This document shows, one piece after another, positions 51,948-62,900 of a stretch of 64,000 nt of DNA. The stretch covers positions 105,505,250 through 105,569,249 of the forward strand of contig NC_034409.1 of the NCBI RefSeq assembly GCF_002078875.1, written 5' to 3'. The notes beneath the pieces were generated by a model. The model ran no database searches. It was not told the origin of the DNA and saw only the letters and a list, made by a program, of their open reading frames with translations. The first letter of the stretch is position 1; each line of letters begins with the position of its first letter. This DNA is from Numida meleagris (lineage: Eukaryota > Chordata > Aves > Galliformes > Numididae). The position numbers were made by a program, and so were the translations under genes.

Positions 51948-54900
51948 GTTTTTTAAAGGCAGTGTCATTCACAACATGATCGGTTCCTAGTCTAACACTA
52001 TTTTCTGCTGTGCAAGTGAATGCTGGTCATTACCAGAGTTGAAGGGCTCTTTTATGAAGGGTCCAGGCTTGCCGTGCATAGCTGTATGACTGCAGCGGCA
52101 GCTGATAGGGGAGCTGAAGCACCCTTTCACAACTGCTGCTACTGCCCCTCTCCCTGTGCCCTCTTTTTTTGTGTTCTAGAAATCAGACACAGAGGAGGAT
52201 TTTGCTGGTTGGTGACTGCACAGCAGAGCCCTGTGCCTCCCACAGCTCACACAGCCCAAAGAGAAAAGGGTGTTCATGCTAGGCAGAGCACTGAGAATTC
52301 AGGAAGGACTTTTATAACTTACTGAACCGCATCATACCTAGGAAAGATCTGAAGATTGTGTATTTCTTTTCAATGTTTTCTTTCCTCAGCCCTGCTTTTT
52401 TTTAATGCCAAGCTTGCTAATGGTTTATGCTGGTTGAAAAAACAGTGCAAGTTTTGCCCTGTGTCAGAGTGGCAGTGAAGTGTGTAGGGGTGTGTGGGGG
52501 TTGCTCAAGTGGCAAAGCATATCTGATCTGAAAACAAGAAAACATCTGAGGCCGTTTGAACAAGTCATGCTCCTGTACACTTCTAATCCATTGTGTCTGC
52601 CAGAAGAGGTCTTGCACAAGCAAATCTGGCTTCATGCAACAGGAACATTTTTCTGTGCATGCAAGCTGGCTTTCACTTCTTGATAATGCGGTCTCTGGAA
52701 GCAGAGTTAATGTACTTGTTATATCCCTGGCTGCTGAAATTACCTTCAGATCAAGGTATTCATGGTTGGTGGTTTGGTATGTAGTTCTATGTTTTATTGA
52801 TTTTGTCTGCACTAAATTCCCTTACTAGCATGTGTTCTGACGGGGAGTCTCCTTTGGCAGTTCCAAAGGGCTCATGAGGAAAGAAGGTAATTCATAGGAC
52901 ATGAGAGTGCTAGACAAGCCTGAGATTACTTCATTTTCTCCCGTGAAATATCTGTTTCCTTAACTGTACTTCAGTTCACTTTTATTTGCAGCTACAGTTT
53001 GTTTAGTTCTTTTTTAAGTATCTAAAAAATGCTTGATTGGCATAAAATCAGTTAGCTAACAGAAGATGTTCTTTTAGTTTGAAAGTATATATTACTGCTG
53101 TTATTCAGGCTTGTTTGCTTATATAACTATGGTGGATGTGCTTTCTGACTTGGAGGGAAAATGGTAGAAATGAAACAAATGAAAGTCTTCCAGCTGAGTT
53201 GCTGGGAACAGTTGTTAGGGCACAGAATATCTGAGGTGCCAATAAAACGAATGGGATGAGAAAAAGCAATACAAATGTTATGCTATGTGTTTTACGCATA
53301 CAAAAACCCACTAATCATTTGTTCTGGTATAGTGCACTGGTAGATTTGCTAGAAAGCAGTGGGGAAGTGGATGGCAGAGGAAAAATCTCTGTAGCCTGGT
53401 TTTTCTCCACTTCTGGCTTCATCACAGTTTCTTCCCGCAGATGACTCCTGCTGGCTGCTGAAAGTGATAAGGAAGGGCCTCAGCAGGGGCAGTGCTGCTC
53501 AGAGGCAGCATGACAGATCCGCTCTTCCCGTATCAGTGCGGCAGAGAAGAAGGGAAGTACTTCTGCAGGGAAAGGAAACTAATGTGAATTTCTCTGGGGA
53601 GGAAAAGAGCACTAGAAGAATTTAGGATCACACAGGAAAAAGTGATGTAAGAAAAAATAATAATAATAAGGGAAGTAAAAACAAACAAAAAAAAATCCAG
53701 CAACCAAAAAAAGCACCAGAAATTGGCAGGAATCCATTTCAGGAAATCACTCTAAAGGCAAGTAGCTTTGTCACATACAGAAATACAGACTGGGGAGAAT
53801 ACAAAAGATGACAGGGAAATTCTGACACAGCCAGACTCCAAACTAATGGCTCTGCCATGCTATCCCTACACGTGGAGACTGACTTTGAACATGGAAATGT
53901 TAAAGAACACAGCTAGAAATGCCTTTGGTTTTGAATCGAAGCACAGTCTGGAACATGCCAGACATGGCATGTTCTCAGGAAATATGTTTTGCCTTCCAAT
54001 TACCTTTCTATTTCCTGTCTTGTTGGAGGAATTGTTTTGCTACAGCAGTTTGATTCATCTGTAATGTTAGGTACCCTTTACTAGCTCTGGAAATGTGGCA
54101 GGAGGCAATGTCAGGATTTTCTCTGGTCAGGGTTCCCAGACAAGGAGCAACTCATTTCAGGGAAAAGAAAAGGCAAAGATAAGAAATCTTACCAGGCTAT
54201 GATATGGATTGAAACCATAGAGCTAGCTGATGCTGCATATGAACAGTACAGTGTATCCCTACTAAGTCTGGCATACCAAGGATGTATCAGTGTCACAGCG
54301 CATGCAGGGCAGAGGCAATCTTCTCATCATGCCCAGTGTCCCTGGCATATGCAAGCCCATGTTTCCAGGGCATGGTAAATGTACGGTGAGGGCAGTGTGC
54401 AGAGTGCCCACATGCCCCTTGCCTTGGGCCACTCTTGAATCTAATCAAGTAACTCTGCTCTCAGCCAAGCCTGTAAGTCCTGTTCATGCCTCACCAGCTC
54501 AAGCCCACCAGCTGGAGCACTGAGTAGGAAAGGTGGAGTCTTGGCTGCCTCCATCCTGGTAACCTCCTGAGGAGGAGGAGCAAACAGCCCTGGGGAGCGT
54601 GGTCCCATGAGCGGGGTCCAAGTAGGCTGAGCAGGGGGACATAGTAATGTTTGTGGCTGGAGGTAATGGCTATGGTGAAGTGATCTTGAGAAGAAGAGGT
54701 ATACTTATTTTGAGATGGACTTTTGCACACATTCGATGTCTATAGCTTATCCAGAGTAAGGCTCAGTGTGAGGCAATGTGCCTCATCACTAAATGGTGTA
54801 CATTTTCCTGAAAGATTTCCCATTGGAGATTACATGCATTTACCACACACTGACAGTGGTGCTCCATTTTGAGTTTATCTAAAGAGCAGTTACATGTATG

Positions 54901-55380
54901 CTCCTTCCCACCCTTACTCCACTCCCCCCCTCCCCCCACCATTTCCTCCTGTTGTTCTTTTTTAGATCACTTGAAGGTTTTTTCCTGTTTACTATCCGGA
55001 CATGCTGTGCACTCTGTGTTGATTTGACTGTCACATAAGGAATCTCCTACTGGGATCACTGATACATTCCTTCCTTATAGATACGGGTATATACGTACAT
55101 GTCAATGGCTCTTGGATGATGGAAGAGAAATGCTGGTGATTATACCAAAATGGAATGAGCTACAGGTCTTAATGGGAGTTAAGTAAGTTTTATTACCCTT
55201 TCCCAGAAAACCTGCAACAGTGTGATGGGTATAGTCATAAACAAAAATTCTCTTTAATTGACATAACAGGAAAGGTACTTCAGTGAGCAATTATACTGAT
55301 GTCCTGGGCTGGCACATGTGTGTACCACAAATATATCTTGTATTTCCTGCAAATTTCTTTTAAGTAGCTATAAGGAAGAC

Positions 55381-55423
<43 letters not shown>

Positions 55424-55977
55424 ATGGTTCACAACGATTCAGTTACTGAAGGCTCTTTTTGGGAAAACAATGGAACAAAACAATGCTTTTTGAATGACCT
55501 GCCAAAGCACAAAGGATGCAAGGGATATTTTTTTCTTTGTTTTTTTTTTTTCTTCAGCAGGAAGTTTTGTTGTTGGAAAGGTCTATAACATGCACTGTCC
55601 TTGCTCTATGTAACCGCTGTCTACTCCTCCAAGCCGGGTCTTGCTACTTGCCTCATCAAACTGGCACAGGCACTGTTCTGCTTCACTCTGAGGGCTTTGT
55701 TCAGTTCTGAGTGTCCTCACGCTTACTCTCCATCCGGACTGATACACAATAAACAAACTTCAGAAGTCGGGTGGTCCAATGACTGCTGGGTTCGCACAGG
55801 TCAGGGCCCACAGCTAAGAATGCTGACTTTGTGAATTGCCACTTTTTTTTTTTTTTCCTTAGACTGCTTGAAGTCAGAGTACTATAGAGTACAAACAGTT
55901 TTGAAGCGTTTTAGGTGTAAATATTCCTTTCCGAAACTCAACTTTGATGTGTTCAGGTCTGCTTTGTTTCCCTGTAG
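51948..55977. other. Non-coding, probable KCNJ15 5' flank or intron
   Basis: No coding frame recognised. It contains A-rich sequence near 53650-53710, a C-rich tract near 54918-54940 and the T tract at 55385-55422. The stretch just before 55978 ends in a good splice acceptor. Confidence 0.5.
55385..55422 (+). repeat. Poly-T tract, 38 bases
   Basis: Uninterrupted run of 38 T about 1.2 kb before the KCNJ15 ATG. No retrocopy is recognisable beside it. Confidence 0.9.
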
Positions 55978-56223
55978 CTTAGTTGTAGGTTTGCGACAAA
56001 GAATCAGATCCGACTAAGTAAATCACTTGTGGAAGTTAATTGTTCAGAGTGAAAGCTGGTCTGGCTCATTTTGCCTCTGTCACAGGAAGAGACAGAGGTG
56101 GTGTACTGGATCTGCGTTCTAAACCAAGCACTGACGCGACTTTAATTTCGATCAGATGTCTCTCTTCAGGGCACTAAAGAAAACTTTTGCAGTAGTTAAA
56201 AAGAGCCTCTTCTCTAAAGAAAC
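55978..56223 (+). other. KCNJ15: Candidate upstream KCNJ15 exon with an in-frame ATG
   Basis: A good acceptor (gctttgtttccctgtag, AG at 55976-55977) and a good donor (GTAAGA from 56224) enclose 246 nt. The first ATG inside is at 56156, and an in-frame stop (TGA, 56132-56134) lies just before it. From this ATG, 22 codons plus two bases (AC) reach the donor. Joined to the coding exon at 56581 they complete a Thr codon and continue as Thr-Glu-Ala-Val-Arg into the Kir4.2 Met. The result would be a 403-residue protein with 28 extra N-terminal residues, rich in Lys and hydrophobic residues. The ATG context is weak (C at -3, T at +4), so the downstream start could still be used by leaky scanning. 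If the following 357-nt intron is retained, the frame stops at once (TAA at 56225). This is inference from splice signals and phase, without transcript evidence. Confidence 0.4.
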
Positions 56224-56580
56224 GTAAGAAAAAAAATAATGCATTTTACAGAAATAAAGTACTAATATATAATTTCAGCTTGATCAAAATTTTTTTGCAG
56301 GCTATTTTAAAAGAAATCTACTTCTCCATATTTGACAGTCACCAGAATCAAAGAATATTTCTTTTTTTTCTTTTTTTTTCCTGAAAATATATAATACTGA
56401 ATTATTTTTAATATCAGATATTTTATGTGAGCAACTTTATATTCTAGCTCTTTTAATTCACTACTGATGTGTTTAGATTATGCTTGTACCTTCTATCTAT
56501 CAACACTTTCAAATGCTTTTCAGAACAAGTTATGTGCTTTGATTTCATGAAGTAACACTCTTCTTTTCTTCTCTCCTTAG
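56224..56580 (+). other. KCNJ15: Candidate short KCNJ15 intron
   Basis: 357 nt from GTAAGA to the acceptor ttag. It is T-rich with an internal alternative acceptor (tttttttgcag, AG at 56299-56300). Use of that alternative would bring a stop within three codons of the junction and abolish the N-terminal extension. Confidence 0.4.
56561..56580 (+). other. KCNJ15: Splice acceptor of the KCNJ15 coding exon
   Basis: A pyrimidine-rich run ends in ctctccttag at 56571-56580, 16 nt before the KCNJ15 ATG. The coding exon therefore probably starts at 56581 and is joined to at least one upstream 5' exon. This agrees with the usual KCNJ15 layout of non-coding leader exons plus one coding exon. Confidence 0.8.
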
Positions 56581-56596
56581 GACTGAAGCAGTGAGG

Positions 56597-57724
56597 ATGG
56601 AAGCCACTCAGATTAATATGTCCCGCGTCCCACTGGTTAACGGAGGCATCAGCACTGCGCTCAAGGCACACAAACCCCGTGTGATGTCCAAAAGTGGTCA
56701 CAGCAATGTGCGCATAGACAAAGTTGATGGCATTTACCTACTCTACCTTCAAGATTTGTGGACTACAGTTATAGACATGAAGTGGAGGTACAAACTCACC
56801 TTATTCGCTGCTACATTTGTTATGACCTGGTTCCTCTTTGGAGTTATCTACTATGCCATTGCATTCCTTCACGGTGATTTAGAAATCAACAAGTTCACCT
56901 CAAAGCGGGAGCCATGTGTCAAGAATGTAGACTCTCTTACAGGGGCATTCCTCTTCTCTCTAGAGTCGCAGACAACCATTGGCTATGGATTTCGTTTCAT
57001 TACAGAGGAGTGTCCACATGCCATTTTCTTGCTTGTGGCCCAGCTGGTCATCACGACCTTGATTGAGATCTTCATCACAGGTACATTTCTGGCAAAAATT
57101 GCAAGACCTAAAAAAAGGGCAGAAACTATTAAGTTCAGCCACTGTGCTGTCATTACTAAACACAATGGAGAACTTTGCCTGGTGATCAGGGTAGCAAACA
57201 TGAGGAAGAGCCTTCTGATACAGTGCCAGCTCTCTGGGAAACTTCTTCAGACATATGAAACCAAAGAAGGGGAGAGAATCCTGCTTAATCAAGCCAGTGT
57301 CAAGTTCAATGTTGACTCCTCTTCAGAAAGTCCATTTCTCATTTTGCCTTTAACATTCTACCATATTTTGGATGAAAGCAGCCCTTTAAGAGATCTCACA
57401 CCTCAAAATCTCAAGGATAAGGACTTTGAGCTTGTGGTGCTCCTGAATGCCACAGTGGAGTCCACCAGTGCCGTCTGTCAAAGCAGGACTTCCTACATAC
57501 CTGACGAGATCCACTGGGGTTATGAATTCGTGCCTGTGGTTTCTCTCTCTCCAAATGGAAAGTATGTGGCAGATTTCAGTCAGTTTGAGAAGATCAGGAG
57601 AAGCACAGATTCTTCATTTTATAGTATGGACTCAGAAAAACAAAAATTAGAGGAGAAATACAGGCAGGAGGATCAAAGAGAGAGGGAACTAAGAACAATG
57701 TTGTTACAGCAGAGCAATGTTTGA
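56597..57724 (+). CDS. KCNJ15: Inward-rectifier potassium channel Kir4.2
   Basis: The frame encodes 375 residues, the usual Kir4.2 length, and I recognise it as close to mammalian KCNJ15 throughout. Kir4.2 forms tetramers, alone or with Kir5.1, that pass K+ across epithelial plasma membranes. Visible parts: cytoplasmic N-terminus; first membrane helix about residues 66-90; pore loop with selectivity filter TIGYG at 127-131; outer cysteines C107 and C139, which form the conserved Kir disulfide; second helix about 142-166 with E157 at the rectification site; the basic PIP2-contact segment KIARPKKR at 167-174; then the cytoplasmic beta domain. K66 matches the lysine tied to pH sensing in Kir4 channels. 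The C-terminus SNV fits a class I PDZ ligand. I chose the ATG at 56597 because it matches the mammalian start and has A at -3 and G at +4; the GTG two codons upstream is not a vertebrate start. There is no frameshift or internal stop. The coding region is a single exon, as in mammals. Confidence 0.97.
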   Translation: MEATQINMSRVPLVNGGISTALKAHKPRVMSKSGHSNVRIDKVDGIYLLYLQDLWTTVIDMKWRYKLTLFAATFVMTWFLFGVIYYAIAFLHGDLEINKFTSKREPCVKNVDSLTGAFLFSLESQTTIGYGFRFITEECPHAIFLLVAQLVITTLIEIFITGTFLAKIARPKKRAETIKFSHCAVITKHNGELCLVIRVANMRKSLLIQCQLSGKLLQTYETKEGERILLNQASVKFNVDSSSESPFLILPLTFYHILDESSPLRDLTPQNLKDKDFELVVLLNATVESTSAVCQSRTSYIPDEIHWGYEFVPVVSLSPNGKYVADFSQFEKIRRSTDSSFYSMDSEKQKLEEKYRQEDQRERELRTMLLQQSNV

Positions 57725-58025
57725 TTGAATGGACAAACTATCCTGATAAATTCTTTCTGCAAACTGAAAAAAAAAACAACAAAACAAAACATTATTTTCT
57801 GTACCGTATGTCTATTATAAAACCAGCGGTGAAGTCTTTTTCAGAAAATAGCTTTGGTGTAGAGTAAACCTATCCCTTTATTTGGCTGAGTTGTTAATCA
57901 AGTATTTTACTCTTAGGTGGGATTTCTTTGTTTGTGATTTTAGCAAAGTTGGATTTGCATCAAGTCTCTGCCTTATACCAATGCTGAAAGCAGACACACC
58001 ACTTTCTATTTGGAAAGTGAAACTG

Positions 58026-58101
58026 GATGCACGGTGCTGATTCCTTCAAATATTTATTTGACAAATTTTACTGTGAGCAGAGACAGCACATAGTACTGCT
58101 A
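58026..58101 (+). repeat. Short duplicated segment, copy A (in KCNJ15 3' UTR)
   Basis: Closely matches 59438-59505 in direct orientation. Shared blocks include gtgctgattccttcaaatat, aattttactgtgag and acatagtactgcta. Copy A carries about 8 more bases in two small gaps. Confidence 0.85.
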
Positions 58102-58557
58102 AAAGAAAATGTGCTCTATTAAAAAAATTTATGTTTAAATGTATATTTTCATACCAGGTCTTACCTTTGTGGGAATTCCTGGTGAGGAAAAATAGAGAGA
58201 CAAATTGTCAACCATGGGAAGAGCCTGCAGGGAAGGGAAAGACTTCTTCTTAAATCTTGAAGGAGAGTGACAGAGTAGTTGTGCTGGGCAATCTGGAAGG
58301 GAGCCTTCTTTATCTGCTGCACAGAACGTGTTTTGTGATCATTCACTTTTTTAACCTTGTTAATGGCTGATTCATAGCAAAAAAAAAAAAAAAAAGGAAG
58401 TAAGGGCAAGATGCACAGAATCGTAACAACTAACTAAGGTTAAAGCTGGCTTTGAGACACCTGTTTTTTATCCAGTGTAAATAGTTTGTAACAGCAGCGT
58501 AACAATACATTTCTGCAGATTGCTTGCTTTGCTATAGACCGTATTTAATTTGGTTAA

Positions 58558-58563
58558 AATAAA
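58558..58563 (+). promoter_or_regulatory. KCNJ15: Polyadenylation signal AATAAA (proximal)
   Basis: Canonical AATAAA about 0.83 kb after the KCNJ15 stop codon. It could give a slightly shorter transcript than the signal 108 bases downstream. Confidence 0.45.
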
Positions 58564-58665
58564 TCTGTATAATGTCTGTAGACAATATTTACTTTTTCTG
58601 GCAACCATAAAGGACAAGCATTCCTTTCATCCATTTCATTTTTGGTCTATTAAAACAATTCAATT

Positions 58666-58671
58666 AATAAA
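58666..58671 (+). promoter_or_regulatory. KCNJ15: Polyadenylation signal AATAAA (distal)
   Basis: Canonical AATAAA followed within 40 bases by a T/G-rich stretch (tctctttgtgg), the usual layout of a cleavage site. Confidence 0.5.
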
Positions 58672-58690
58672 GGAATTTAATTTGAGCAGA

Positions 58691-59001
58691 TCCTGATCTC
58701 TTTGTGGCACAGGGAGGGGGTGTGGTACCTTGCAGATGTTGAAAGAGTTGAATGCTTCCCATACATAGGTATGTTCAGAACACAGCCAAGGATCTCAGCA
58801 GATCACTACAGTGGTCAGATTATGGGTAGCAAATCAGGTAGCAGTGATATCCATGCAATATATCTGTTACATGTAGATCAGCTTTCTAATGAGACTTAGA
58901 AATCATTTCTGACTTGTATCAATTTGGCAGTTTTATGAGTTCTAGATATTATTCTGTGATTCTGTGAAAACTCTGGCAAACAAAAGCCATATCAAGAATG
59001 G
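58691..59001. other. 3' flank of KCNJ15, nothing recognised
   Basis: Non-coding. Near 58951-58967 it has attctgtgattctgtga, which resembles a CR1 terminal repeat without a CR1 body. Confidence 0.5.
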
Positions 59002-59317
59002 CTGAAAGGAGGTTGTAGAGAGGTAGAGGTCAGCATCCTCTCCCAGGTAACAGTGATAGGATGAGAGGGAACGACCTCAAGTTGCATCAGGGGAGGTTTG
59101 GGTTGGATGTTAGGAACAATTTATTCTCAGAAAGAGCGGTGAGGCAGTGGCACAGGCTGCCCAGGGAGGTGGTGGAGTCACTGTCCCTGGAGGCGTTCAA
59201 GAGCCATGTGGATGTGGCACTGAGAGACATGGTCAGTGGGCATGGTGGGGATGGACTGACGGTTGGACTAGGTGATCTCAGAGGTCTTTTCCAACCTTAA
59301 TGATTCTATGAGTTTAT
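59002..59317 (+). mobile_element. CR1 3' end, about 315 bp
   Basis: Begins with ctgaaaggaggttgtagaga and continues through cctctcccaggtaacagtga, gaggcagtggcacaggctgc and ctgacggttggactaggtga to the end ccttaatgattctatgag. Closely similar to 51640-51947 in the same orientation. A 79-codon open frame at 59061-59300 is the CR1 ORF2 C-terminal remnant. Confidence 0.92.
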
Positions 59318-59924
59318 GAGTTTTGGGTCTGCAAGACATGTCTTGGCCACCAAGACCTGCAGTGATGCAAGGACTTTTGGCATCATCATACTTAGAGCTA
59401 CTGTATTTAACTTCACAGCATCTTGTGGCTTAGTTCTGATGCACAGTGCTGATTCCTTCAAATATTTGACAAAATTTTACTGTGAGATGGTACATAGTAC
59501 TGCTATGCAGTCCTGCAATCTGCAGTACAATATCCTAAACAATAAGTGAATTGAGTTTCGTTCCTGAAGAGGTACTAAGTAAATTGAGCACAGAGCCTGT
59601 GCCTGTGGCACCAAAAATGAGTACCAAGGGGAAGAGAACGTATATGGGGAGGGGAGGAGATGGCATCAAGAGATGAGGGGAATGAAAGACTTATAATTGC
59701 TCATTTACCTAAATAGTTAGCTCTCCTGCTTGAGAAATCAGAGGTCCAGATACTTGCCTGAAGAGAGAGACTTACCCAAAATCAAGAAGGTTCACTACCC
59801 GCTACCAAGCAAGCAAGGTTTCTCAAATCGTTGTAACTGCAGGGTCTGCCTAGTATTTTTTGAAAGAATTTTGAGGGGGTGTTACACAGTGATATCATAC
59901 AGGTTTTCATTCATTCATGCTTTG
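59318..59924. other. Non-coding, holds duplicated segment B
   Basis: No supported gene. Apart from the short duplicated segment nothing is recognised. Confidence 0.5.
59438..59505 (+). repeat. Short duplicated segment, copy B
   Basis: Direct-orientation partner of 58026-58101, about 1.4 kb downstream and beyond the probable end of the KCNJ15 transcript. Similarity stops sharply on both sides. Confidence 0.85.
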
Positions 59925-59984
59925 GCAGGGGGTTGGACTAGATGATCTCTAGAGGTCTCTTCCAGCCCCTACAATTCTATGATT
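59925..59984 (+). mobile_element. CR1 3' tail fragment
   Basis: gggggttggactagatgatc, then ctctagaggtctcttccagc and acaattctatgatt form the last 60 bp of a CR1. Confidence 0.85.
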
Positions 59985-62900
59985 TCCAGCTATAGGCAGA
60001 GGATGCTAATGCTTAAATCACTGATTGTTCATTTCCAATTTTCTTTCATTTTGTCTGATTGCTTGTTTTGTCGGAAGGAGCTGTATGTGCTCAGTGAAGC
60101 TTTTAAGTGATTTTATGGACCTTAGGTTCATGTCCTGCAACACAAAGAGCACTGCCCTGGGATGCTCTGAGGTAAAGGTGAGCAGGCATCATAACCCTTC
60201 TTCTGCTGATTCTTAGCCTCCATGGTTCAGTAATCCATTCCAATTCTTTCTTGTCTGTGTAAGTACACAGATTACAGTTAGACAGTCACTCCTAAATTCA
60301 TTGTCTAGGCAGTATAATGACTTTAGAACAACTTTTACCAACAGCAAGTGTCCTGACTCTTCTCTAGGAGCACCTGTTGATCAGCTGATGAACTGATCAC
60401 CTCCCTCTCATTCCTTCCCCATCAATGGAAATAAAGGTTGCAATTTGTGTCTTCCAGAAGAGCATACATCCATTCACTTGTTATTGCACTTTCTTGGCTG
60501 TATCTTAAGAAAACCTAATTCCTTGAGCCCTGCAGTGGACACATTTGTCAAGTCCTAAAAAGCTTAGGTGTTTCTTAATGGTCATATCTAGAAAGTCCTG
60601 TGGGTATCCAGCTGCAGCAATGCAGTTGAGCTGGAACTTTTAAGACAGTCAATTAAAAGACTAAAAATCAAACTGCTCCTGTTTTAAACAGCTATTAAGC
60701 AGTAATTTTTTAGGATCTGAACTTTGTGATGTAAGGAAGTAGGTAGGGACATATGTCCCTGTGTACACCAATCCTAGGGTTCAGTTGCTAGGGATCACTA
60801 GTCCATTTCAGTTGTTAGGTTATCCTGAAGAAAACAGTCATCATAAGCAAAAGCACTGGAAGGAAATATAGCATCACAGAAGTGATTCTTTCTGAGCTTT
60901 CAGTGATACTAATCTTTAACTAAAAAGAAAAACAAACAAATAAATAGAAACATGAAAAATGTTCAGCAAAATGGAAGACTGAGCAGCAGTATTATACACA
61001 TGGTAGTATAATATATAATGCACTTTTGTTCAGTCCAGCTTCAGAACAGTCTTACTCTGGAATGAGCTGTATTTCTCCTTTCTGCTTTCATGTAAGTTTA
61101 ATATCCATTGCTCTATCTTAAAGTTGAGAACAGGGTAGAATTGACTTTGGTGCAGTATGTTTAGCTGCAGAGAACTGAACTGCAGTAGAAAAATGTCATG
61201 ACATGTGAATCTGATATGAATCACCATAAAACCACAACCCCTCTGTGGTCAGCCCTTCTGGTTATGTAAACACAGCTATGGCAATTTACCTCAGCTGAGG
61301 ACTGACAGGATGGATAACCAAAAAGAAGAAACACTATGGTCATCTCAAAACTGCCTTGCCCACAAGTGAGGACTGTGGCACCCATTGTTAAAAGCCTCCT
61401 TGTCTGGCGGCTGTTCATCTCTGCAGATTCAGAGGCAGGGCACCCACATCTCCAGTAGGTCAAAGCTCTACAGAGCTCCTGTAGGGGTTTCTTGCTCCTC
61501 TCCCTGTCCCACAAACTGAAGATATTGCTTTGGGAAATACTGAGTTGGGTGATCATGCTAGTCTCTCAAATGTACTAACTCTATGAACAGTTCCAAACTA
61601 AAACTGAATCTAAAATTTCATGGCCTAAAGAAAGCGGTAGAGAACTATGCCCTGTGTGCTCGAAGAACATGGGCACACCCTTAAAGAAAATCTTCAATTC
61701 CAGACCCTGTATAATTCAGAAGAAAATAGTCATGGTAAAGTAAATATGTATATATTTAATTTACAGAGAAATATGACATATTTATATTTCTTTTTCTTAT
61801 GAGTTATAAGTGAGCAGTGGATCATTTGTAGGCTCACTTTGCCCAAACTTGTACAGCAGACATGAATGGGTGAATATTTCAGCTCATGGACGGTTTCTGA
61901 GCTATTTGCTTTTGATTTGGCTTCAATATTTCATTGTTCTTTTTTTTTTCTTTTTTTCTGTGGAAGTAGGTGGTTCAAATCACATCATTTCATTTCTGGT
62001 GCCTCCTTTCCACAACTTACACAGGGAAGAAAAACTCCTAGCAACTACAGGCTGACCATGCCAGATCCACCAACCTTCACAAATGTTTCACTTCATCTTC
62101 CAAAATGATGCCAGTGTTTGTGGAAGGCCAACAGTTTGGCAGAGGAGCATAGTGGTCTTCAGAAAAATGTGGTTCTCCAATTTTCTGAATACCAGTAGGA
62201 TGGCCGATAACCATTAGGTCTTAAAGGTACCAGTAGGGAGATACAGAATGGAAAGACAGAGTGTTAAGAAAAAAACAATGACAAACACTCGTGCACAGCC
62301 GTAATCACCAGTATGACTGACCATTTACCACTTCCATTGGATACTAGGTCAAAAAATAAATATCTCCCCAATTTTCTGAGATGACTCAAAGGAATGGGAA
62401 AAGTTTTCTATTTGAACAAATGTTCATGATGACTTCTGAATGTGTTTGCTTAGTGTTAGTTTGATGACAGCCTGATCTTGAAAAAGAACAGGTAAGACCC
62501 TGTGATGAGTCTATCAAATCCATACTGAAGAAAAGCTTTAAAAAAGCACAGTGTCTAGCTCTTGCATATATACAGCTTGGCTGCAAAGCAGTCATGTCAT
62601 GATCACCCTTGTGTTGCTGGAATTACATGAATAATAGAATGTTTCCCTGACTTGGTTACTCAGCCTTCTGCAGATGCTCTCTGCAAACATTAGATTACCA
62701 GAGCAGAGCCCTTTCAATGCAGTTGGTACTGGTTGAACATCCTGTACCTAAATGTCTTGGAAGAGGTTTTTGGAGCATTTCCAGGATGTCATACATTCTC
62801 TCAGCAGAGACTGTTCAGAGGTGTCCTGTCCTGTTAGCACACAACAAAACAACATAATTTCACCAGTAGCACAGCTTACATATGCTTTTTGCATCTCCTC

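Larger units (their letters stand above)
57725..58690 (+). other. KCNJ15: KCNJ15 3' untranslated region (approximate end)
   Basis: After the TGA at 57722-57724 the sequence is AT-rich and non-coding. Two AATAAA signals follow, at 58558-58563 and 58666-58671. A T/G-rich stretch after the second one suggests cleavage near 58685-58700. The region includes an ATTTA motif near 58050 and the first copy of a short duplicated segment (58026-58101). The exact end is inferred. Confidence 0.6.

Noticed and set aside
56591..56596. KCNJ15 start two codons upstream, at GTG
   Set aside because: GTG is not a normal vertebrate start. The ATG at 56597 has a strong context and matches the mammalian start.
56960..57292. 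110-codon minus-strand frame inside KCNJ15
   Set aside because: Shadow of the conserved coding strand.
59061..59300. 79-codon open frame as a small gene
   Set aside because: It is the C-terminal remnant of CR1 ORF2.
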